NCBI GenBank assembly: GCA_046297455.1
Contig: JBKBIT010000018.1
Span: 1 to 64,000, forward strand
From: ZYF759 sp046297455
GTDB lineage: Bacteria; Pseudomonadota; Alphaproteobacteria; Rhizobiales; Rhizobiaceae
DNA: 64,000 bases
Direction: 5' to 3'
The position numbers and the translations under genes were made by a program. The notes under the pieces were generated by a model. That model saw only the letters and a program-made list of their open reading frames with translations, was not told the DNA's origin and searched no databases. Shown piece by piece: positions 56,723 through 64,000 of this stretch (the first letter of the stretch is position 1; every line of letters starts with the position of its first letter).

Positions 56723-58498
56723 TCAGATCCCGTGTGTCTGGAGCCACATTTCCAGCAGTCCGACCTGCCACAATTCGGATCCCTGCAGCGGGGTGATGTG
56801 GTCGGACGGGTTTGCGTACAGCCTGTCGAGATAGTCCTGGCGGAAGATGTTGCGCTCACGCGCGGCCTGCGAGGACAGGGCGTCGCGCACCATCTCCAGA
56901 TAGGGGCCGGCGACATATTTGAGCTGCGGCACCGGGAAATAGCCCTTCTTGCGGTCGATCACTTCATGCGGGACGACCAGCCGGGCAGCTTCCTTGAGGA
57001 CGTTCTTGCCGTTTTGGGCAAGCTGGATTTCCGGCGGGATTTTCGCGGCAAGCTCGACCAGATCATGATCGAGGAAGGGCACGCGCGCCTCCAGCCCCCA
57101 GGCCATGGTCATGTTGTCCACGCGCTTGACCGGGTCGTCGACCAGCATGATCTGGCTGTCGTTCCTCAGCGCGGCATCGACCGGCGTGTCGGCGCCTGGC
57201 CTGAGCAGGCTCCGGGCAACCAGTTCGCGGCTGTAATCCTCGTCGATCAGCCATTCCGGGTTCACATGCTCGGCCATCTTCGCATGCGAGCGGTCGAAGA
57301 AGACACGGGCGTAATCGTCGACGACATCGTTGGAATTGGCCAGCGGCGGATACCAGTGATAGCCGCCGAACACCTCGTCGGCGCCCTGGCCGGACTGGAC
57401 GACCTTGATGTGCTTCGAGACTTCCTTCGACAGGAGATAGAAGCCGACATTGTCGTAGGAGACCATCGGCTCCGACATCGCGGCGAAGGTGCCGGGCAGC
57501 GCTTCCATCAGTTTTTCGGACGGCACGAAGATCTTGTGGTGATTGGTGCCGAAACGCTCGGCGATCAGGTCCGAGTACTGGAACTCGTCGCCCTTCTCGC
57601 CATTGGCCTCCTCGAAGCCGACCGAAAACGTCATCAGACCGTGCTGACCCTGCTCGGCCAGAAGCCCGACGATGATGGAGGAATCGACACCGCCCGACAG
57701 CAGCACGCCGACCGGCACGTCGGCCACCATGCGGCGCTTGACGGCGGTGCGCAGCGCGTCGAGCACCATGTCGCGCCAGTCCTCGGTGGAGAGGCCCGAA
57801 TATTGCGGATCGCGCTGATAGGGTGGATTCCAGTAGACGAAGTCCTCGTGCTGGCCATTCGGCTCGATGACGCGCACGGTCGCCGGCGGCAGCTTCTTGA
57901 CGCCGTTGATGATGGTGCGCGGCGGCGGCACGATGGCGTGGAAGGACAGGTAGTTGTGCAGCGCGCGGCGGTCGATCGAGGTGTCGACGTCGCCTGCCTT
58001 CAACAGTGCCGGCAGCGAGGACGCGAAGCGGATCTGGCCCGGCTTTTCGGAGATGTAGAGCGGCTTGATGCCGAAGCGGTCGCGCGCCATCACCACACGG
58101 CCGGAATCGCGCTCGTGGATCACGAAGGCGAACATGCCCTTGAAGCGATCGACGCAGTGGCGTCCCCAGGCGTGATAGGCCTTGATCACGACCTCGGTGT
58201 CGCCGGTGGAGAAGAACGTATAGCCCTTCGCTTCCAGCTCGGCGCGCAACTCGGGATAATTGTAGATGCAGCCGTTGAAGACGACGGTCAGGCCCAATGC
58301 GGGATCGACCATCGGCTGGCGCGCCTTGACCGAAAGGTCGATGATGCTCAATCGGCGATGGGCGAGCGCGACGCCATTGTGCAGCTCAAGCCCTGCCGCA
58401 TCGGGTCCGCGCGGCGCGATGGCTTCCATCATGTTCGATATGGCGATTGGCGACGGCTGCTGGCCGTCAAACCTGATTTCTCCGCAAATTCCACACAC
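56723..58498 (-). CDS. asnO: N-acetylglutaminylglutamine amidotransferase (AsnB-like)
   Basis: This 591-aa protein has an N-terminal class II glutaminase domain starting MCGICGEIRFDG, with Cys2 as the nucleophile, and an asparagine-synthase domain with the PP-loop LLSGGVDSSIIVGLLAEQ. It amidates the acetylated Glu-Gln dipeptide to NAGGN, a compatible solute made under hyperosmotic stress. It is the first gene of the operon. The spacer of 82 bp to the divergent MarR gene is rich in A and T (around 58540-58575) and holds the promoters. Confidence 0.93.
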   Translation of the reverse strand: MCGICGEIRFDGQQPSPIAISNMMEAIAPRGPDAAGLELHNGVALAHRRLSIIDLSVKARQPMVDPALGLTVVFNGCIYNYPELRAELEAKGYTFFSTGDTEVVIKAYHAWGRHCVDRFKGMFAFVIHERDSGRVVMARDRFGIKPLYISEKPGQIRFASSLPALLKAGDVDTSIDRRALHNYLSFHAIVPPPRTIINGVKKLPPATVRVIEPNGQHEDFVYWNPPYQRDPQYSGLSTEDWRDMVLDALRTAVKRRMVADVPVGVLLSGGVDSSIIVGLLAEQGQHGLMTFSVGFEEANGEKGDEFQYSDLIAERFGTNHHKIFVPSEKLMEALPGTFAAMSEPMVSYDNVGFYLLSKEVSKHIKVVQSGQGADEVFGGYHWYPPLANSNDVVDDYARVFFDRSHAKMAEHVNPEWLIDEDYSRELVARSLLRPGADTPVDAALRNDSQIMLVDDPVKRVDNMTMAWGLEARVPFLDHDLVELAAKIPPEIQLAQNGKNVLKEAARLVVPHEVIDRKKGYFPVPQLKYVAGPYLEMVRDALSSQAARERNIFRQDYLDRLYANPSDHITPLQGSELWQVGLLEMWLQTHGI

Positions 58499-58580
58499 GG
58501 TTCTGGATCAACCCTCCGTTGTCGTTGCCTTTGTGACGAGGTACTTATATATCTGATTATTAGATGTCAAATTAAACGCC

Positions 58581-59132
58581 ATGCAGGGCATGACAGACCG
58601 GACAAACGCTACACGTCGGGAAAGGTTCCGACCCAATGAGCTGAAGGCGCTGGAGAAGGCGCTGCGGCGCATCGTGCGCGCCCACGACCTGCAGTCGAAG
58701 GCTCTGGTCAAGGCCACGGGTCTGACCGCGGCCCAACTCGTCATCATCAAGGGCATTGCCGAATTGGGCGAGGTAACCAGCACCGCGTTGTCGGCCTATG
58801 CCGATATCTCGCCGGCGACCGTTGTGACCGTGCTCGACAATCTGGAGGAGCGCGGAATCATCCAGCGTTACCGGTCAGGCCAGGACCGGCGCATCGTCCA
58901 CACAAGGCTCACAGAGCTTGGCGCGGACATGCTGACCCGGGCACCCCCGCCTCTCGGCCAGGCTTTTGCAGAACGGTTTGCGGCACTGCCGGCGGCGCGG
59001 CGCGACGCGTTCGTTGCCGCACTGGCCGAGTTCGCAGACCTGCTGATGCCGCCGCTTTCCCCATCCGCGGGCGGCGGGGAGACGACCGTTCAGACACGGT
59101 ACAGCGCAGAGAAATCTATACCTGGGGGCTAG
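58581..59132 (+). CDS. MarR-family regulator beside NAGGN operon
   Basis: This 183-aa regulator has a MarR winged helix: LTAAQLVIIKGIAELGEVTS, YADISPATVVTVLDNLEERG and the wing RYRSGQDRRIVHTRLTELG. A second in-frame ATG at 58590 is an equally likely start. It is divergent from asnO-ngg-peptidase and is the usual neighbour of such clusters, so it probably controls them. Its stop overlaps the end of galE by 4 nt on the other strand. Confidence 0.88.
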   Translation: MQGMTDRTNATRRERFRPNELKALEKALRRIVRAHDLQSKALVKATGLTAAQLVIIKGIAELGEVTSTALSAYADISPATVVTVLDNLEERGIIQRYRSGQDRRIVHTRLTELGADMLTRAPPPLGQAFAERFAALPAARRDAFVAALAEFADLLMPPLSPSAGGGETTVQTRYSAEKSIPGG

Positions 59133-60181
59133 CCCGTCCGGCTAAGCGCCCGTTCTTCCTCACGGCGGCGGGTGACCGCGAAGGGACCAGCCTCTGGATC
59201 GGCCATGCGGCCCAGCGTCTCTTCCCATTCGATGGATGTCGCGACGATCGCGTCGAGATCGTCGAGTTCCGGCACCCAGCCCAGTTCGCTGCGAATGCGG
59301 TCTGTATTGGCTACCACGGAGGCGAGATCGCCCTCGCGGCGCGGCGCCAGCCGCACATCGAGCGACCGCCCGGTGACCCGCTGCACGCTTTCCAGCACCT
59401 GCAGCACGGAATAGCCTCGGCCATAACCGCAATTCAGCGTCAGGCTGCGGCCGTTCTGGCGCAGGGAACCGAGCGCCAGCCGATGCGCGGCGACGAGATC
59501 GCTGACATGGATGAAGTCGCGCACGCAGGACCCGTCCGGCGTCGGATAGTCGGTGCCAAAGACCTCGATGAAGGAACGCTTGCCGGTCGCCGCCTCGCAG
59601 GCGACCTTGACCAGATGGGTTGCGCCGGGTGTCGATTGCCCCGTTCGCCCCGACGGATCGCAGCCGGCGACGTTGAAATAGCGCAGGACCGCGACCGACA
59701 GGTCATGGGCGGCAGCGGTGTCGCGCAGCATCCATTCGCTCATCAGCTTGGACTTGCCATAGGGCGTTACCGGCTGCGGCGACACGTCCTCGTCGATCGG
59801 GCCGGCGACCGGATCGCCATAGATGGCCGCCGTGGACGAGAACACGAAATGGCGAACACCGCCGGCCACGGCCGTCTGAATGAGGTCGCGAGTCTTGGAG
59901 GTGTTGTTGAGATAGTAGCCCAGCGGATCGGCAATCGATTCCGGAACGACCACCGACCCCGCGAAATGAACGATCGCGTCGATGCGCTCTTCCCTGATCA
60001 GAGAAGCCACCAGCGATGTATCGCCGATATCGCCCACCACAAGGCGGGCCCGAGGCGCCACCGCCCAGGCATGGCCGGTCGACAACCGGTCGAGCACCAC
60101 GACCTCTTCGCCCGCGTCGAGAAGTTCCCACACCATATGGCTGCCGATATAGCCGGCGCCGCCCGTCACCAGTACGGTCAT
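59129..60181 (-). CDS. galE: UDP-glucose 4-epimerase
   Basis: This 350-aa short-chain dehydrogenase-fold enzyme interconverts UDP-glucose and UDP-galactose with bound NAD. It begins MTVLVTGGAGYIGSHMVWEL, followed by DAIVHFAGSVVVPES, the catalytic Ser/Tyr region FSSTAAIYG and PVTPYGKSKLMSEW (YXXXK), and RYFNVAGCDPSGRTG. The start ATG 60181 follows GGAG; frame upstream to 60250 has no site. It would supply galactose for surface polysaccharides. Confidence 0.95.
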   Translation of the reverse strand: MTVLVTGGAGYIGSHMVWELLDAGEEVVVLDRLSTGHAWAVAPRARLVVGDIGDTSLVASLIREERIDAIVHFAGSVVVPESIADPLGYYLNNTSKTRDLIQTAVAGGVRHFVFSSTAAIYGDPVAGPIDEDVSPQPVTPYGKSKLMSEWMLRDTAAAHDLSVAVLRYFNVAGCDPSGRTGQSTPGATHLVKVACEAATGKRSFIEVFGTDYPTPDGSCVRDFIHVSDLVAAHRLALGSLRQNGRSLTLNCGYGRGYSVLQVLESVQRVTGRSLDVRLAPRREGDLASVVANTDRIRSELGWVPELDDLDAIVATSIEWEETLGRMADPEAGPFAVTRRREEERALSRTG

Positions 60182-60380
60182 CACACACTCCGATTCACGC
60201 GGCGAACCGCCGAGCCTCTTTGAAGCGGGCTCGTGACGGATCGCTCCCATGCATCGGATGCTGGACGTGAAAACCTAAGAATCGTTGGAATGCCCGGCAG
60301 GCCGGACGGTATATTTCGGGCCTTGGTTTGCGCCGGCTTAGCGAGAAGATCGCAATTTTAGCGATTGTCCCGCCAGAGGC

Positions 60381-61550
60381 TCAGAGCGCCGCGATCCACC
60401 GCGCCAGCCGGTCGGCTGCCTCTTCCACATGGTCGGGACGGCGGTGATAACAGGCGCGGAAGAAACCTTCGCCGCCCGGGCCGAATGCGGTGCCGGGTGC
60501 GAGGCCGACCCCGGCCTGATCTACGATGCGCAGCGCGGCGGCGGTCGTGTCGGAGACGCCTTCGATCTCGAAGAACAGATAGAAGGCCCCCTGCGGCGCT
60601 GCGGTCTTCACCCGCCCCGTCGCGCGCAGCCTGTCGATCAACATGTCGCGGCAGTGGCGCGCCTGCGCCACCTGTCCCGCCAGGAATGCGTCGCCTTCGT
60701 TCAGCGCGGCAACTGCGCCTCGCTGCAGGAATTGCGGCACGCCGGAGGTCGAGTACTGGACCAGGTTCTCGAACACCTGCTGCAGAGAAGGATCGACCTT
60801 CAGCCAGCCCATGCGCCAGCCGGTCATGGCCCAGTTCTTCGAGAAACTGTTGACGAAAAGGATGCGGTCGTCCTTCTCGGCAACGTCCATGAATGACGGC
60901 GCGCGCCCCTCTCGGTAATGGAACAGCGCGTAGATTTCGTCCGCGATGATCCACAAGCCGTGGCGACGGGCTATGTCGAGCAGGGCCGACAGCGTCTCGC
61001 GATCCGCGGTCCAGCCGCTGGGGTTGGCCGGCGTGTTGACGAACAATGCGCGGGTACGCTTGGTCACCGCTCTTTCGACCGCCGCCGGGTCGCACCACCA
61101 GCCGCCTTGGCTGGAACGCTCGAGCGGGATGGCGACATTGGTCGCGCCGGAAATGCCGACTGCTGCAGCGAAGTTGGGCCAGGCCGGGCTGAGATGGATC
61201 ACTTCGTCGCCATGGCCCGCAACGGCGTCCAGCGCCATCTGGATGGCCTGCATGCCGGAACCGGTGACGATGAACTCCTCCGGCGCGAAAGTGCCGCCGA
61301 AATGGCGCCCGTGATAGTCGGCCAGCGCCTGGCGCAATTCGGGGATACCGCGCTGCCAGGTGTAGAAGGTCTCGCCCGCCTGAAGCGCGGCGATCGTCGG
61401 TGCGGAAATGAAGTCCGGCGTCGGCAGGTCGCTCTCGCCAGCCCAAAGGGGAATCAGGCCATCCTTGCCGCGGCCGTGATTGGCGACGGCAACAATGCCG
61501 CTTTCGGGGGCCAGCCGGGCCTCCCGCCGGAGCGATTCGAACAGGGTCAT
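60381..61550 (-). CDS. Class I/II pyridoxal-phosphate aminotransferase
   Basis: This 389-aa fold-type I enzyme has a substrate region MQAIQMALDAVAGHGDEVI, then VNTPANPSGW and the PLP-binding Lys in VNSFSKNWAMTGWRMGWL. RAPSFMDVAEKDDRI and the C-terminal Arg (FGPGGEGFFRACYH) for the substrate carboxylate are present. It resembles aspartate or aromatic aminotransferases; the amino donor cannot be fixed. It lies 61 bp after mscL on the same strand. Confidence 0.9.
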   Translation of the reverse strand: MTLFESLRREARLAPESGIVAVANHGRGKDGLIPLWAGESDLPTPDFISAPTIAALQAGETFYTWQRGIPELRQALADYHGRHFGGTFAPEEFIVTGSGMQAIQMALDAVAGHGDEVIHLSPAWPNFAAAVGISGATNVAIPLERSSQGGWWCDPAAVERAVTKRTRALFVNTPANPSGWTADRETLSALLDIARRHGLWIIADEIYALFHYREGRAPSFMDVAEKDDRILFVNSFSKNWAMTGWRMGWLKVDPSLQQVFENLVQYSTSGVPQFLQRGAVAALNEGDAFLAGQVAQARHCRDMLIDRLRATGRVKTAAPQGAFYLFFEIEGVSDTTAAALRIVDQAGVGLAPGTAFGPGGEGFFRACYHRRPDHVEEAADRLARWIAAL

Positions 61551-61611
61551 GGGCGGTCCAAAAAACAGGTCGCGGCGGGATAGCCACCGCGACCGTCAAT
61601 AGCGCCGCGAC

Positions 61612-62037
61612 CTATTTCTTGGCAAGCAGGTCGCGGATCTCGGTCAGGAGCATCACGTCGGCGGGCGGTGCGGGCGGCACCTCGGCGACTTTCTCCTCGG
61701 CCGCCAGCCGGCGCCGCAGATTGTTCACGGCCTTGACCATCAGGAAGATGATCCATGCCAGGATCAGGAAGTTGATCATCACCGTGATGAAGTTGCCATA
61801 GGCGAAGACCGCGCCCTGCTCGCGCGCCGCGTCCAAAGACAGGGCCGTTACTTCCGGCGACAGGGCAATGAAGTAGTTGGAGAAATCGAAGCCGCCGAAG
61901 ATCGCCCCCACGATCGGCATGATGATGTCTTCCACCAGCGAGGAGACGATAAGCGCGAAGGCGCCGCCGATGATGATGCCGACGGCAAGGTCGATGACAT
62001 TGCCCTTGGCGATAAATTCCTGGAATTCCTTGATCAT
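61612..62037 (-). CDS. mscL: Large-conductance mechanosensitive channel
   Basis: This 141-aa inner-membrane channel releases solutes on hypo-osmotic shock. It begins MIKEFQEFIAKGNVIDLAVG, then has TM1 (VIDLAVGIIIGGAFALIVSS), a periplasmic loop, TM2 (FITVMINFLILAWIIFLMVK) and a cytoplasmic helix with LLTEIRDLLAKK. ATG 62037 follows GGAG at good spacing. The proximity to the NAGGN osmolyte genes is consistent with osmotic adaptation, although they are not one operon. Confidence 0.97.
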   Translation of the reverse strand: MIKEFQEFIAKGNVIDLAVGIIIGGAFALIVSSLVEDIIMPIVGAIFGGFDFSNYFIALSPEVTALSLDAAREQGAVFAYGNFITVMINFLILAWIIFLMVKAVNNLRRRLAAEEKVAEVPPAPPADVMLLTEIRDLLAKK

Positions 62038-62215
62038 GTCACCCTCCATGCGCGAGGCCCCTGTCGGCGGCCGAGACAATGCGGCGACAATAGCAGATTT
62101 CCCTTTGGGGAAATCGTTGTGCGTTCATGATCCAAAGAACAAATGGACAGTTGTCCATGCCTGTGCTTGCCTGTCACAAAAGGACCGCCAGAGTCCGCGC
62201 GCGGAGGGAAGCCAC

Positions 62216-64000
62216 TTGCAGGGCTGGGTCATCGTCATTGTCGCGATCGCCTATGTGTCGCTGTTGTTCGCCATTGCGCGGATAGCCGACAAGCGCACCG
62301 AGAAGCACGGCTCCAACTCATCCCGGCCCTATATCTACGCGCTCAGCCTGGCGATCTATTGCACGTCCTGGACCTTCTTCGGGTCGGTCGGCTTTGCCGC
62401 CGAACGCGGCTTCGAGTTCCTGGCGATCTATATCGGACCAATACTGGTCTTCCTGTTCGGCTATCCGCTGCTGCGCCGAATGGTGCGGCTGGCCAAGTCC
62501 GAAAACATCACCTCCAGCGCCGATTTCCTTGCCGCCCGCTACGGCAAGAGCTTCGCCGTCGCCGCCATCGCGACGCTGATCGCCACGATCGGCTACGTGC
62601 CCTATATCGCGCTGCAGCTGAAGGCGATCTCCGGCACGGTCAGCCTGATGGTCGAACACTATAACGGCTATCCACCCTCGATCGATTTCTTCATCAGCGA
62701 CATCGCGCTGCTGGTCGCCCTGCTGCTGGCATTGTTCGCGATCCTGTTTGGCACACGCCATGCCGATGCCACCGAACACCAGGACGGGCTCATCCTGGCG
62801 GTCGCGGTCGAATCGATCGTGAAGCTGTTCGCTTTCCTGGCCGTGGGCTTTGCCGTCACCTTCATCTATTTCGGCGGCCCCCAGGACCTGATCGCCACCG
62901 CGATGGCCAATCCGCAGGTCATGGCCGCCTATTCCTACCCGACCAGCATCGGCACCTGGATCGTGCTGACCATGCTCAGCGGCATCGCGATCCTGATGCT
63001 GCCGCGGCAATTCCACGTCACCATCGTCGAAAACCGCTCCGACAAGGAGCTGCGGACCGCCACCTGGCTGTTCCCGCTCTATCTGGTCGCCATCAATCTC
63101 TTCGTGCTGCCTGTCGCCTATGCAGGCATCGTTCTGGTCGGCGACCAGACCCACGCCGATCTCTACGTCCTGTCGCTGCCGCTGATGCACGGCCAGGACT
63201 TGCTGGCCATGTTCGCCTTCATCGGCGGACTGTCGGCGGCAACAGCCATGGTCATCGTGGCCTGCGTCGCGCTGTCGATCATGATTTCCAACGATCTGGT
63301 CATGCCGCTTCTGGTGCGGCTCAGGATCAATCGCTCGGATGCCCGCAACAGCGAGGACTGGTCGCAGGTGATCCTCAACGTGCGGCGCGCGGCGATCTTC
63401 CTCGTCCTGCTGGCCGCGTTCCTCTATTATCGCGGCACCACGGGTAACACCCGTTTGGCGGCGATCGGCCTGATCTCCTTTGCCGCGATCGCGCAATTCG
63501 CTCCGGCCTTCTTTGGCGGTCTGATCTGGCGGGGCGCCAACAGCCGCGGCGCGGTGATGGGCCTGGCGTCCGGCATCGTGGTCTGGTTCTACACGCTGCT
63601 CTTCCCCTCGATTGCGCCGCTCGATCACCCGATACTCGTCAACGGGCTTTTCGGGCTGGAGGCGCTGCGCCCGCAATCGCTGTTCGGCACCGAGGCCGAT
63701 CCGCTCAATCACGGGGTCCTGTGGAGCCTGGCCATCAACTCGATATTCTTCGTGCTCGGCTCGCTGTCACGCTCGTCGGCACCGCTCGAACGCATCCAGG
63801 CGGCTTTGTTCGTGCCACGCGAGGCGAGCCCGATGCCAAATCTTCGGCGTTTCCGCACCGCGGTCACGGTCAACGAGATCAAGGACACCATCTCGCGCTA
63901 CCTGGGCGTCGAACGCACCGAGCGCTCCTTCGAGAGCTTTGCGCGCCGCGAGGGCCGGGCGCTGATCGGCAACGAACAGGCGAGTGCGCCGGTCATCCGG
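62216..64000 (+). CDS. SLC5-type transporter/sensor histidine kinase, N-terminal part (cut by window edge)
   Basis: An open frame from TTG 62216 (GGAGGGAAG upstream) runs off the window after 595 codons. It has about 13 membrane segments of the sodium:solute symporter fold (SLALAIYCTSWTFFGSVGFA region, ITSSADFLAARYGKSFAV, IATIGYVPYIALQLKAIS, GILIMLP region). A cytoplasmic linker follows (NEIKDTISRYLGVERTERSF) of the type that leads into PAS and histidine-kinase domains in CbrA-like sensors. The kinase part is beyond 64000. Such proteins couple transport or nutrient sensing to control of catabolic genes. The TTG is the best supported start. Confidence 0.88.
   Translation, partial: MQGWVIVIVAIAYVSLLFAIARIADKRTEKHGSNSSRPYIYALSLAIYCTSWTFFGSVGFAAERGFEFLAIYIGPILVFLFGYPLLRRMVRLAKSENITSSADFLAARYGKSFAVAAIATLIATIGYVPYIALQLKAISGTVSLMVEHYNGYPPSIDFFISDIALLVALLLALFAILFGTRHADATEHQDGLILAVAVESIVKLFAFLAVGFAVTFIYFGGPQDLIATAMANPQVMAAYSYPTSIGTWIVLTMLSGIAILMLPRQFHVTIVENRSDKELRTATWLFPLYLVAINLFVLPVAYAGIVLVGDQTHADLYVLSLPLMHGQDLLAMFAFIGGLSAATAMVIVACVALSIMISNDLVMPLLVRLRINRSDARNSEDWSQVILNVRRAAIFLVLLAAFLYYRGTTGNTRLAAIGLISFAAIAQFAPAFFGGLIWRGANSRGAVMGLASGIVVWFYTLLFPSIAPLDHPILVNGLFGLEALRPQSLFGTEADPLNHGVLWSLAINSIFFVLGSLSRSSAPLERIQAALFVPREASPMPNLRRFRTAVTVNEIKDTISRYLGVERTERSFESFARREGRALIGNEQASAPVIR

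Noticed and set aside
56393..58639. 748-codon frame on the plus strand
   Set aside because: It is antisense to the NAGGN amidotransferase, whose Cys2 and PP-loop motifs fix the coding strand.
1..64000. CRISPR arrays, insertion sequences, prophage or attachment sites
   Set aside because: I saw no regularly spaced repeats, transposase or integrase motifs, and no tRNA-end duplication near the single tRNA.

Overview
The window is high-GC, densely coded DNA from a bacterial chromosome. It most resembles the Hyphomicrobiales (Rhizobiales), near Mesorhizobium, Nitratireductor or Hoeflea. The pointers are the NAGGN osmoprotectant cluster, the protocatechuate 4,5-cleavage genes, many NitT/TauT ABC and TRAP uptake systems with dedicated LysR/GntR regulators, a BigR-type sulfide regulon, and alphaproteobacterial-style operons with ATGA/GTGA overlaps. 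I saw no transposase, CRISPR array, phage module or rRNA. There is one tRNA (Arg, CCG). The assignment is by family recognition only.

Layout. 1-1.4 kb: mostly non-coding DNA, then a lone cheW. 1.5-3.9 kb (minus): a three-gene aromatic-type operon (FAD monooxygenase, DUF2783, VOC). 4.1-8.8 kb (minus): a guanidine-assimilation operon. It has a -24/-12 (sigma-54) promoter match, a guanidine-I (ykkC) riboswitch, an ABC importer (binding protein, permease, ATPase), an arginase-fold guanidine hydrolase and a His-rich protein that may handle nickel. 8.9-15.6 kb: sulfide detoxification and oxidation. This holds a BigR-like repressor, a DUF2892 protein, a 43-aa membrane peptide, a persulfide dioxygenase-like MBL protein, a DUF442 protein, a Tat-exported type II sulfide:quinone reductase, a DUF5368 protein, a ferric-reductase-like flavoprotein and a pentaheme cytochrome c with an EF-hand. 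15.6-21.5 kb: 4-hydroxybenzoate to protocatechuate and its 4,5-cleavage (pobA, ligB, ligA, ligI, ligC) with a LysR regulator carrying two DNA-binding domains. 21.7-22.3 kb: an A+T-richer HEPN-like gene.

22.5-33.8 kb: a catabolic island of unknown substrate. A NitT/TauT ABC importer, a cytosine-deaminase-like amidohydrolase, a VAO-type FAD enzyme, a flavodoxin-fold oxidoreductase and a Rid protein lie on one side of a LysR gene. A creatininase-family hydrolase, an AtuA-like protein and an enoyl-CoA hydratase lie on the other. Both divergent promoter regions carry the same roughly 46-bp element, so they probably form one regulon. 33.9-39.0 kb: a GntR-controlled TRAP transporter operon with an aldo/keto reductase. 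39.2-41.8 kb: a HerA-like ATPase, tRNA-Arg and a D,D-carboxypeptidase lipoprotein. 41.9-45.9 kb: a MetE C-domain-only methyltransferase with a divergent GntR gene, an orphan TRAP binding protein, and a D-lyxose isomerase. 46-51 kb: argB, amidase, a small secreted protein, a glycerophosphodiesterase, and an MFS carrier. 51-53.6 kb: a two-component system with a Spy/CpxP-like protein. 53.7-59.1 kb: the NAGGN osmolyte operon with a divergent MarR gene. 59.1-62 kb: galE, an aminotransferase, and mscL. The window ends inside an SLC5-type transporter/sensor kinase.

Main point of interest: the guanidine operon has two regulatory layers visible upstream, a sigma-54 promoter match for nitrogen status and a riboswitch for guanidine itself. 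It also has an uncharacterised histidine-rich partner next to a presumably nickel-dependent guanidine hydrolase. Second come the Tat-exported SQR with its EF-hand pentaheme cytochrome, and the duplicated operator that ties the two halves of the unknown catabolic island together.
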